From NCBI GenBank assembly GCA_028284385.1, contig JANQRT010000059.1, forward strand, positions 62,001 to 126,000: a stretch of DNA of 64,000 bases. Reading direction: 5' to 3'. Shown one piece after another: positions 54,705-63,800 of the stretch. This stretch comes from Opitutaceae bacterium (GTDB lineage Bacteria; Verrucomicrobiota; Verrucomicrobiia; Opitutales; Opitutaceae). Every line of letters starts with the position of its first letter. Position 1 is the stretch's first letter. The position numbers and the translations under genes were made by a program. A model generated the notes under the pieces. The model ran no database searches. It was not told the origin of the DNA and saw nothing but the letters and a program-made list of their open reading frames with translations.

Positions 54705-56636
54705 ATGACTGTTCTTGAAAGTTTCAATTTGCATCCAACTGCGGTTGACCATCCTCCAAAGGCGTATCGTGATTGGCAGGCTCGGGCTCGGAAACTAATC
54801 GATCCTCTTCTTGATTTGATGGAGGAAGGTAGGGCCGATTTGCCGATTGAAGGGCAAGCTAGTGACCATGACGCCAATGCGGATCGTTTGGAATCCTACG
54901 CGCGACCTTTGCTGCTGTTCGCTCACTGGCGCTATTCTCTCGACGTGTATTCGGAAAGCGCTGACATAAGTCTTTCGGAAAAGATGGAGAGTTGGTTCAT
55001 CAAAGGCCTATTGGCCGGAACTGATCCTGAATCGAAGCATTTTTGGGGCTATGCCGCCAATTTTCATCAGCATTCAGTAGAAATGGGACTGATGGTGATT
55101 GGCCTGGAGCTTAGTCGGAATTGGCTTTGGGATAATTTGAGTACGCCCGAGCGAGATCGGGTTCTTGCCTGGCTCGAATCGGATGTTGGCAATGGTCATC
55201 ATTGGAATAACCACATGTTCTTCGGCATCTTCGTCATGGAGTTTCTCCTGAAAGAGAATAGAGGGAGATCTTCCTATCGCTCTGTTATCGATCGATGGTT
55301 TGAGGAGCTGGAGGGCATGTACCACGGTGAAGGCTGGTTTATGGACGGAATGAACCAGGCTTTCGATTTCTATAATGCCTATGCTTGGCACTTCTATAGC
55401 ATCTGGTGGATGTTGCTCTATGGAGAGCACGATACGGAGAGATGCAAACGATGGGGAGCCTACACAACGGAGTTCCTTAACGAATACATACATTTCTTCG
55501 CTGCTTCAGGAGAACATCCTGCCTTTGGCCGATCTATCACTTACCGCTTTAATGCGACTGCTCCTTTCGGCTTGGCTCAGCTAGCAGGTATCAGTGATTT
55601 GGATCCAGCGCTGGCGCGAACAATCTGTGATCGAAATTTGGATTTCTTCTTAGACAAGCCGATTTTCCAAAGCCAGGGATGTTTGTCATTGGGATGGTAT
55701 GACGAATTCAAAGAGATGGTGGAAACCTATAGCTGTGGAGGTTCGACCTACTGGGCTGCAAAGGCTTTCGGTCCTTTGCTTTTGAAACCCGAAGATCCTT
55801 TTTGGAAAGAAGAAACGAAACGGTTGCCTTCGGAGCAGAGCGATTTTTCGCGCGCTTATCGTATCCCCTGCCTGATTACACGTTCCACAGATGGGGATGT
55901 GGAAATCGTTAATGCTGGATCCCAGATAGCCTCGGTCAATACGCGCTTTGGCCCCTACAAATGGGGTAATCTCAGCTACCGCTCTGGGTTTGGATTCCTT
56001 ATTGGCGTCGACAAGAATCATTGCCCGCTCGATTCCGGATTGACGGCTGAAAACAAGAACGACGATTTCGTATACGGTCGACATTACACGGCTCCGATTG
56101 CGATTAAAGACGATCATATGGCCTGCTTGTACAGCTTGGGTCAGAAATTCGAGCAGTTCCAGGTTTCCGTCGAAACCCACATGTGGTGGAGGGCTGGCTG
56201 GCATCTTGTGGTCCATCAGTTTATCTCCAAACAAGCTACGATGCTCCGCCATGGAGGCTATGCGTTGTCTTGCGATAAACCTGAGGCCTTGCAAGTCGAT
56301 CGAACCTCTACTAGTTACGCCTTCGCTTCCAATGGGGAGCGGAATGTAGCCCTGCAATCGATTTATGGATACGAACGCTTTGGATCTTTCGACAGGCTGA
56401 CGGAATCGGATGGGTCGCGGCAGCACATTCAAGCGCCATACCATTCATTGACTGTTCTTGAAAGGAAAGTCGGGAGAGAAACCGGTTTTCTGGTAAGCCT
56501 GGATTGGGCTGGTGTCGATAGGGAAGACGGATCCGCTTGGAGTACACAAAGCCTTGAAGCAGGGAGTTGGAGATTGGACCATCCTAAGCTTGGATCTTGG
56601 GAAATTCAAAACGAGATTCTTCCCGATCTAAGCTGA
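54705..56636 (+). CDS. DUF2264 domain-containing protein
   Basis: A 643-residue protein of the DUF2264 family, common in Bacteroidetes and Verrucomicrobiota polysaccharide loci. The N-terminal helical part (about 1-360) has ARPLLLFAHWRYSLD, FWGYAANFHQHSVEMGLM, HHWNNHMFFGIFVMEFL, GEGWFMDGMNQAFDFYNA and FGRSITYRFNATAPFGLA, a pattern consistent with an (alpha/alpha) toroid. The C-terminal part is beta-rich. The histidine-rich HHWNNHMFFG and YRF motifs could form an active site, but no function is established from sequence. No signal peptide is seen. It is the last plus-strand gene before the convergent lyase. Confidence 0.85.
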   Translation: MTVLESFNLHPTAVDHPPKAYRDWQARARKLIDPLLDLMEEGRADLPIEGQASDHDANADRLESYARPLLLFAHWRYSLDVYSESADISLSEKMESWFIKGLLAGTDPESKHFWGYAANFHQHSVEMGLMVIGLELSRNWLWDNLSTPERDRVLAWLESDVGNGHHWNNHMFFGIFVMEFLLKENRGRSSYRSVIDRWFEELEGMYHGEGWFMDGMNQAFDFYNAYAWHFYSIWWMLLYGEHDTERCKRWGAYTTEFLNEYIHFFAASGEHPAFGRSITYRFNATAPFGLAQLAGISDLDPALARTICDRNLDFFLDKPIFQSQGCLSLGWYDEFKEMVETYSCGGSTYWAAKAFGPLLLKPEDPFWKEETKRLPSEQSDFSRAYRIPCLITRSTDGDVEIVNAGSQIASVNTRFGPYKWGNLSYRSGFGFLIGVDKNHCPLDSGLTAENKNDDFVYGRHYTAPIAIKDDHMACLYSLGQKFEQFQVSVETHMWWRAGWHLVVHQFISKQATMLRHGGYALSCDKPEALQVDRTSTSYAFASNGERNVALQSIYGYERFGSFDRLTESDGSRQHIQAPYHSLTVLERKVGRETGFLVSLDWAGVDREDGSAWSTQSLEAGSWRLDHPKLGSWEIQNEILPDLS

Positions 56637-56651
56637 ATTCATCCTACGAGG

Positions 56652-58952
56652 TTATAGGCTTAAGTTTTGAGTCCCTTGATCCAGTTCGACAGATTGACGA
56701 TTACCTTTTAGGATCAGGTTTGCTTTGACAGAACTTCCATCATCGAGACTCAGAGTCGCTTGACCTGTTGAAGTGTGGTATTCGATGGCGATGGCCCTGC
56801 GAGTTTCGATGTCAATTTCTAAATCATCACCAAATTTTAGATACGATCCATTGATGAAAGCCAATCTTTGAATGAATTTAGATGCCTTTTGCGCGTAGCA
56901 AAGCAACGCGTCGGTTTCGATTTCATCGTAAGTATGGCGTTCTCCGGTTCGATTGGCTATGAGCATGATGTTCGAGTTCCTAGCCACGATTTTCGATTCC
57001 GTTGCCAGAGGCTGCTCAAGATCGAGAGATTTCGCATCCGTCGAGCCAGGATCCAGGATGTGGAGAGCGAAAGCATGCTTTCCTTGTTTCGAATCCGTGA
57101 AATACGGGAAGCTCTGGTAGTCGCCTTTGATGTAAGTCGTTTCACCGGATTTCAGTTCTCGCTCGAAATCGTGGCCAAAGAACCACTGCGAAAGTTTCGC
57201 TTCAGGACCGTATCTATCATTCGAGTACGACCAGACGCTCTCTAATCCATTGGTTTGCAGAGCAGCTCGTCCTCCGTGCATTACAATCGATATTTCAGCT
57301 GCTCCGTTCAAATTGACTTCATCGAGGATGGCGAATCTTTGGTTGTCGATAAAGCAGACGGTCCGGTTCAAAGTGCCTTTGTCTAAATAGGGAGCGGTTT
57401 TCATCTCGCTGGAAAAGAAGCTGGATGTAAGACGGAAACGCGATTCCGGAGTGTCGTTTCCGATTTCGTCAGCAGGGGCTCTGCCATCGACCATCACGAC
57501 GTTGTGGGCTTCTGCCGTCTTATACCACTCGGTTCGAATCGCCTCGCCGTAGCTCCTGCGGGAGTAGCCAGCATCGCTCGACATCATCTGGTTTTCTGCC
57601 TGCAGGATGAAACTCAGTCCGTCAAAATGCTCGTGGTTATCTCCTTCCGGGACGCCGTGGAATAGTAAGTATCGATGTTTTGGGGACTTGAAGGACCAGT
57701 CGTTGCGGAAAACGGTTTGTCCTGATTCGAGGAACACGATAGGATTCAAATCCGGCGCTATGGGTTCGATGTCTGGTTCATAGCAGAGAAATTCGATGAG
57801 CTCCTTGGCGTAATCCCAGGAAGCGCCCGTATAGTTAAAACCTGTTGTCGCTTCGGAATCCTCGAATGGAGCGTAGTCCGTATTGATGAAGTTCCACTGC
57901 AAAATGGAACTCAGAGGAGCAAATGAGTGAAGACGAGTTGATGAATCTCTAAACGCCTTGGCGACCAATTGAGATGGATAAGGGCGAATGTAACTGTCTT
58001 CTTGATACGGCATCCAACCTTTTCCGTTTCGAACCAGGATCGGCCATTCGAAAGCAGGCTTGAAGTCTTTGAAACCGTTTACATCCGAAACGTTCTTGTA
58101 GTGGTAAAGAAAGGGAAGAAAGTTGATCATCGAGAAGATATAGTAGTGTGTCCCCTCGCGATAAATGCCATCCGAGCTGAAATAGTAGCGTGTGTTCTGA
58201 TTAGTGGCTTCCACTGCTCGATGGAGCCATTTCCGAGCATTGGGATGATCCGATAGGCAAAGAGCTAGAGTGCCTAGGCCCCAAGCGGGCTTGGACTGGT
58301 GGTTGTGCGGATTCCGAGCCCAGGAGTACAGATTTTCGTAAATGTATTCAGCATGTTCCGACAAATGACCCCTAATGATGGCGTCCGATTCCGCAGAAAG
58401 GCTCGGTTGGATCCAATCGTAAGCCGCTGCGAAGTTCTGAGACCAAAGACTTTGATAAATCTCGTCGGCAGCAGTCCCTTTCACAATCGGATCAATGGAA
58501 TACATCGGCCCCTTGTATCCCCTCAGCAAGGCCTTCTCCGCGATCTCTCGATATTGGCTTTTAAGCTCTTCGTCCATCTCTAGTTGGTAGAGCAAGGCGT
58601 TGTACATAGCGATCTGAGTAAGATCGCCGTAGTATTTGTGGATGGTTGTCTTATCGTCATCCAATGATGGAATCGCTGGAAGTTTCGATAGAATGAAACG
58701 CATCTGGATAACATCCTTCCACAGTTTTTCGGCATACGCATCCGCTCCGCGTTTGGACCTCAATGACGCTACCTCTTCCGACGAAAACCATAGGCTTGGA
58801 TGCGTTTCGGCTTTCGGCAGAACAACATCCTCCGACAATGCAAATCCGGAATACGTCGTGTAAATCGATTCTTCCTTCGCGCCGCAGCCGACAACAAGAA
58901 ATGCAGTTGAAACAAGAACTGAAAAATGAATGATGCTTAACTTAACTCGCAT
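56652..58952 (-). CDS. Lipoprotein heparinase II/III-type polysaccharide lyase
   Basis: A 766-residue predicted lipoprotein. The signal ends in the lipobox LVVGC (Cys23). The N-terminal (alpha/alpha) region of the alginate-lyase type (about 45-370) has NPHNHQSKPAWGLG and SSDGIYREGTHYY. The C-terminal heparinase II/III beta-sheet domain (about 400-740) has DNHEHFDGLSFILQ and MMSSDAGYSRRSYG. The Asn/His and Tyr motifs match the catalytic set of PL15/PL17/PL39-like lyases. Such lyases degrade alginate oligomers to DEH; a PL family cannot be fixed here. GGAGG lies six bases ahead of ATG 58952, and the first 11 coding bases overlap the SDR gene end. Confidence 0.87.
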   Translation of the reverse strand: MRVKLSIIHFSVLVSTAFLVVGCGAKEESIYTTYSGFALSEDVVLPKAETHPSLWFSSEEVASLRSKRGADAYAEKLWKDVIQMRFILSKLPAIPSLDDDKTTIHKYYGDLTQIAMYNALLYQLEMDEELKSQYREIAEKALLRGYKGPMYSIDPIVKGTAADEIYQSLWSQNFAAAYDWIQPSLSAESDAIIRGHLSEHAEYIYENLYSWARNPHNHQSKPAWGLGTLALCLSDHPNARKWLHRAVEATNQNTRYYFSSDGIYREGTHYYIFSMINFLPFLYHYKNVSDVNGFKDFKPAFEWPILVRNGKGWMPYQEDSYIRPYPSQLVAKAFRDSSTRLHSFAPLSSILQWNFINTDYAPFEDSEATTGFNYTGASWDYAKELIEFLCYEPDIEPIAPDLNPIVFLESGQTVFRNDWSFKSPKHRYLLFHGVPEGDNHEHFDGLSFILQAENQMMSSDAGYSRRSYGEAIRTEWYKTAEAHNVVMVDGRAPADEIGNDTPESRFRLTSSFFSSEMKTAPYLDKGTLNRTVCFIDNQRFAILDEVNLNGAAEISIVMHGGRAALQTNGLESVWSYSNDRYGPEAKLSQWFFGHDFERELKSGETTYIKGDYQSFPYFTDSKQGKHAFALHILDPGSTDAKSLDLEQPLATESKIVARNSNIMLIANRTGERHTYDEIETDALLCYAQKASKFIQRLAFINGSYLKFGDDLEIDIETRRAIAIEYHTSTGQATLSLDDGSSVKANLILKGNRQSVELDQGTQNLSL

Positions 58953-59706
58953 ACACGCCTCCATTAATATCTAAAGTCGCTCCAGTAATAAAGCCATCGT
59001 ATTCAGAAGCTAGATATACGACTGCTCGGGCGACGTCATCTGGACTTCCCGCTCTATTGATAGGGATAGTCGCTATGGTTTGGTTGGCCGATTCCTCGGA
59101 TGTGTGAGTGTCGTGAAAAGAAGTTCCCAATATGAGGCCTGGAGCTACCGCGTTGACTCGAATTCCCTCTGGACCCAGCTCTGCAGCAAGCGCCCGGGTA
59201 AACGTAAGAATGGCGCCTTTGCTGGTGGCGTAGGCAAGCGATCCGGGATGGCCTCCTTTTCTACCGGCGAGAGAGGCGAGGTTGACGATGCTACTGTTTT
59301 CATTTCGAGCAAGATGAGATTGCGCGGCTTTGGTGACATTCATCATCGAGGTGAGATTGATATCCATGACCCTGCTCCAAAACTCCTGATCCATCTCGTG
59401 TAGCCAACGTCGAGATACAAGCGATCCCGCATTGTTTACGAGTATTTCGATTCCGCCCAAAGTCTCTGCAGTCTGATCGACAATCTCTTGGGCTTTTGAA
59501 CTAGCGGTCAAGTCGCCTTGGAGCGTTACGCATTTGACTCCTTTTTCCTGGGCAAGCTCGGTTAGCTTCAAGGCTTTTTGATCGCTCGAAAAATAGTGGA
59601 TGGCAACATGTGCCCCCGCTTCAATGAAGTGTTTGGTAATGGCTTCTCCAATACCTTGAGCTCCCGCCGTAATGAGAACCTTTTTGCCAGTCAGTTTTCC
59701 ATTCAT
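58942..59706 (-). CDS. SDR-family oxidoreductase
   Basis: A 254-residue classical SDR. The cofactor motif is ITAGAQGIGEAI, then NNAGSLVSRRW, the catalytic serine in NLASLAG, and YATSKGA with Tyr and Lys. The end is TGATLDINGGVYAS. The open frame extends upstream to 59781 inside the TIM-barrel gene, but ATG 59706 forms an ATGA overlap with that gene's stop and starts right before the dinucleotide fold. Being between an isomerase and an alginate-type lyase, a DEH reductase role is plausible. Confidence 0.9.
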   Translation of the reverse strand: MNGKLTGKKVLITAGAQGIGEAITKHFIEAGAHVAIHYFSSDQKALKLTELAQEKGVKCVTLQGDLTASSKAQEIVDQTAETLGGIEILVNNAGSLVSRRWLHEMDQEFWSRVMDINLTSMMNVTKAAQSHLARNENSSIVNLASLAGRKGGHPGSLAYATSKGAILTFTRALAAELGPEGIRVNAVAPGLILGTSFHDTHTSEESANQTIATIPINRAGSPDDVARAVVYLASEYDGFITGATLDINGGVYAS

Positions 59707-60533
59707 ATCCATTGCCGGTTTCGAGCTGTCTGCAAGGCTGTCCAGAGATCCTCCAAGTAGGGATGCCATTTCCGTTCCCATTCGATGGTGACGTAGCCTG
59801 TGTAGTTATCGCCTTCTAGCATCTCCAGTGTTTCTTCCAGAGGAAACTCTCCGTCGCCAAGCATTGAATAAGTGTAAGGGTGATTTGGAGACGGTTTCGA
59901 AATACTGTCCTTAATGTGAACGTTTCGAGTGTTCGGGCGCAACGTTTGCCATGTCGGCTGGAGAGGCTCGCCAGCTTTCTTCCAAGTGTGATGCGTGTCC
60001 CATATCAGATCTATCTCGTCCGAAGCATTATCGAACAAGGTCTGGCAGGAAATAAGAGAGCTCAGGGCGTCGTGTGTTTCGATGGCGATGTTCGCTTTCC
60101 AGTTGTTCTTTGTCCGAATGTCTCTCCACCATTCGAGAGTCTCCAGTGCGCTTGTTAGAGATTCGTCGTCCAACTCATGTTTGACTTCGCCACCGTCGAA
60201 CACGCGTAGCCATCTTACGCCAAGAGCCTCCGCCCAGGGTAGAAACTGGAGAAATTCATCCCTGGACTTCTCGTCGTTTCCGATGAGTTTTAAAGAGGTA
60301 TCCAGGAAGCTGATGCCAACGTCATACTGCTCAAGTTCCTGGTTTACATTTTCGGCCGATCCGTACTTTTCCGAAAAATATTTCGGCAGATTAATTTGGT
60401 CCTCGAAGATACGCGCCTCGATATGCTGGATTCCGAATTCGGATGCCAGCTGACAGGTTTCCTTGAGGCTTAGAAGAGGGCATCCAAGCGTTGAAAACGA
60501 CCACTGGAATTGAGGGAACTTGGATTGAGTCAC
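59703..60533 (-). CDS. Sugar phosphate isomerase/epimerase (TIM barrel)
   Basis: A 276-residue AP-endonuclease-2-type TIM barrel. Ligand-type residues are seen in NIAIETHD (Glu), LIWDTHHTWKKAG (Asp, His, His), VHIKDSI (His, Asp) and GYVTIEWERKW (Glu). It differs clearly from the paralog at 39135. The start codon is GTG at 60533 without a clear Shine-Dalgarno. It is the first gene of the minus-strand isomerase-SDR-lyase operon. An operator-like palindrome lies seven bases upstream of its start codon. Confidence 0.85.
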   Translation of the reverse strand: MTQSKFPQFQWSFSTLGCPLLSLKETCQLASEFGIQHIEARIFEDQINLPKYFSEKYGSAENVNQELEQYDVGISFLDTSLKLIGNDEKSRDEFLQFLPWAEALGVRWLRVFDGGEVKHELDDESLTSALETLEWWRDIRTKNNWKANIAIETHDALSSLISCQTLFDNASDEIDLIWDTHHTWKKAGEPLQPTWQTLRPNTRNVHIKDSISKPSPNHPYTYSMLGDGEFPLEETLEMLEGDNYTGYVTIEWERKWHPYLEDLWTALQTARNRQWI

Positions 60534-60539
60534 TATCTA

Positions 60540-60553
60540 ATTATAATTATTAG
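60540..60553 (+). promoter_or_regulatory. Operator-like palindrome, copy 4
   Basis: ATTATAATTATTAG, three mismatches to CTTATATTTATAAG; it is the core of a wider near-palindrome starting at 60537. Confidence 0.4.
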
Positions 60554-60809
60554 ATTAATCTGTGAATTCAATAGAAAACTTCATAATCCAAGGTCTAGCT
60601 CTCTCTTTCCCATGCTGTTGCGTCTAGCCCATGGGGAGAATTTTCCAATTTCCTGATCCCCGAAAAAATCCATCCTTTTTCTATATTAAATTATTGATAG
60701 TAAATATTTTATCTATTCGCTTTTAGCCTTTCCTAAACTTAGAAGCTCTCGATCATTCTCTTCCTCCAGCGGAGTTAAGGATCAGGCCTTCCTTCAATAG
60801 CAGTATTGA

Positions 60810-60823
60810 CTAATAAATATAAG
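60810..60823 (-). promoter_or_regulatory. Operator-like palindrome, copy 5
   Basis: Read on the minus strand this is CTTATATTTATTAG, one mismatch to CTTATATTTATAAG. It directly precedes the GGAGG of the PL6 gene, a place where bound repressor would block transcription or initiation. Confidence 0.5.
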
Positions 60824-60841
60824 TATGGAGGTAATGAAGGT

Positions 60842-63800
60842 GTGAAAGTATTCCTCATCTTTTTTGTTGTCATGGCGGTTTTCGTTGGGACTTTGCCAGG
60901 TCAGATTCTTATTGATGAGGACTTTGAGCAAGATGATCCTGATTCTCAGCCACGGGGTTTGGACTATACCTTTTCTCCCGATGACAATACGGGGCTCAAT
61001 GGAGCATCGGTGATCGATGAAACGTCTCAAGTTGCATCGTCCATAGCGGGTCAAAGCCTCTACCTATACGATTTGTCTGGTGATGGTGAGCAGGGTACGC
61101 CTACGCACTTTCGCTTTTCTATCGCGGATGGCGAAAACCTGTCTAGCGTTCGGTTGGATTTCGATTTTCAACGGTCTTTCGCTTCCGGTGCCGAAGATGA
61201 AGATACAAGGATTCATGTCGCGCTGGGCAGAGTTGGCGATTCGCTCAACAATTCCGATTTTCGTCCCTTCGAATTGCGTCTGCTCAACAATGGTTCGCTT
61301 GTCCTGAATTCGATCGAAGGCTCCGTGTCGCTTGGCAGCTACGATGTCGACGCCGCTAATCGAATGACCATTCTGGCGAATTCTCACGACACGAACTTTC
61401 TCGACTACAACCTTAGTAATCTCGGTGAAGGTACTTTAAATCCAAATACGCTGCATGTTTTTATTGATGGCTTTAAGCTTGGCGAATTCGACTTTCATGT
61501 GACCCCTGATCCTGAAAACGCCCCTCAAATCAAATTCGACGAGGAAGATAACGATTTGGGTCAGCTCGCGTTCTACCAGGATTCGAAAAGGCAGGGAGGA
61601 ATGGTTTTCGATAATATTCTGGTGAGCTCCCTTTCAACGGCGGTCGCTCCGCCTAATGCTCCTACCGAATTAAGTGTCACTAGTTTTGGGTCTCTGGCCG
61701 CTTCAATCGAATGGATCGATAACGCGGACAACGAATTGAATTTCATTGTGCAGAGAAGATCGAGTTCAGACGACCTTTTTGAAGTTGTCGCCACGCTTGC
61801 CGAGGACGTTACTAGCTTTACTGATGAAACCCTTCTTCCAGAAACTGAATACACGTATCGCGTCTTCGCCGACAACGGCTTTCTATCCGAGCCTTCTAAC
61901 GAATTGACCTTCACGACAGAAATTCAGCTGCAGCCCCTCATTCTTGAAACGACGTTTCCTGACTTTACAGTTAGCGGTCTTGCTTTCGATCTGTCGGTTT
62001 CCGCTGTTGGTCTAGAGCCGCTTGCCTTTCAATGGTATCAAGGAGAAAGTGGCGATGTATCGAATCCTATCGAAGGCGCAATCGATGCTGCTTTAAATCT
62101 GAAGCCTGGCCCTGGCCAGGCGTCGTTCTGGGCTCGGATCTCGAATGCGGAAGGCTCGGTAGATAGCGAAACGTTTCTGATCGATCCTTACTTGTCCACG
62201 GTTCGTCGTGTTGAAGATGATGAATCCCTTGAGCAAGCGATTGCCCTTTCTCTCCCTGGCGATACCATACTCATGGCTGAGGGCATCTGGCAGGATACCG
62301 TTATCGAATTCGAGGCTACTGGTCTGAGTGATGCTCCTATCACGCTCAGAGCCGAGATTCCTGGAAAAACAATTCTGACCGGGGAGTCTCGACTTGAGAT
62401 CGGAGGAGAATGGCTTGTTGTAGATGGGTTGGTTTTCACAGGGCCGTATTCAGGAAATGACGACGAAGTCATTCAGTTTAGAGCGAATGGCGTTGAAGCG
62501 ACCGATTCTCGGCTCACGAATGTCTCCCTATTCGATTACGTTCCATTGAATGGAGACAGTACCGACTGGGTCTCTCTATACGGGGAGAGGAATCGAGTAG
62601 ACCATTGCTATTTCACTGGTCACGACGTAAATGGTGTTACACTGGTTGTTTGGCTGGATGGCGAGCCCGACGACCATTTGATTGACCATAATCATTTCGC
62701 TAATCGGATAGATGGAAATGAGAATGGCTGGGAGACGATTCGTATTGGAACTAGCGAGACATCCATGACCTCCTCTCGAACCGTCGTGGAACGGAATCTT
62801 TTCACTCGGGTAGATGGAGAGATCGAAATCATTTCGAACAAGTCAGGAGATAATGTATATCGCTACAACACTTTCGAGGAGTGCCGCGGAACGTTGACGC
62901 TACGCCATGGCGATCGCTGCCTTGTTGAAGGCAACTATTTTCTTGGCGGCTTCCTTAGCGAAACGGGAGGCGTTCGCGTCATCGGGCGTGATCATGTAGT
63001 GATAAACAACTACTTCCAAGGTACAACAGGAAGGGATGGAGCTGCCATCACGGTTTATGCTGGCGTTCCCAACTCGGAGCTAAACGAATACTTTCAGGCG
63101 GATAATGCTCTGATAGCCTTCAATACTTTCTATGATATTTCAGGGCCGTATTTGGATATCGGAACCGGCTTTGGAACTCGTGATCGCGCCATTCTTCCGC
63201 AGAATGTGACCGTGGCGAATAACATCCTGCATGCGGGTTCTCGTTCCTCAGGAGTATTTGTCTCGGGCATCAATCCTGGAGAACAGACGTGGATAGGAAA
63301 TCTCGTTTTCGGTAGGGAAATGGGGAGCAATCTGGTTTCTGGATACACGGAAATCGATCCCAAGTTGATCGTCGATAGCTTTGGTGTGGCTCGTCTTGCA
63401 TTGGACAGCCCTGCTCTCGATGCGAGTCTCGGCTCTTTCAGTCAAGTGTCGATGGATATCGATGGCCAAACACGCGATAATCTCCCTGACGTAGGAGCCG
63501 ATGAAGTATCCACTTTTCCGATGCGTTTCAATGGTCCTATGACTCCTTCACAGACCGGACCTTCCTATCTTGATGCCAATCGTCAATTTCTTGATTCGGA
63601 CTCTCGCATGACGAATCAGTCCGCTCGTGGAAGAATCACTAGTGGCGATGGAATTCTCATTAGCGGATTTGTAGTGGGAGGATCGGGAACGAGCAGAATC
63701 CTGATTAGAGGCATCGGCCCTTCGCTCGAACAACAGGGCGTTTCCGGAGCGGCAAGCGATGTGATGATTTCGGTTTTCGACGCTCAGGGCAATCTCGTTG

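Larger units (their letters stand above)
60534..60841. promoter_or_regulatory. Divergent isomerase-operon/PL6 regulatory region
   Basis: A 308-base AT-rich spacer without a gene. It contains two copies of the palindrome also found before the TonB receptor: one at 60540-60553 next to the isomerase start, and one at 60810-60823 just before the PL6 Shine-Dalgarno. I see no convincing -35/-10 pair. Confidence 0.5.

Noticed and set aside
59707..59781. Upstream start of the SDR gene at 59781
   Set aside because: It would put 25 residues without SDR character inside the isomerase gene; the ATGA overlap at 59703-59706 gives a normal coupled start.
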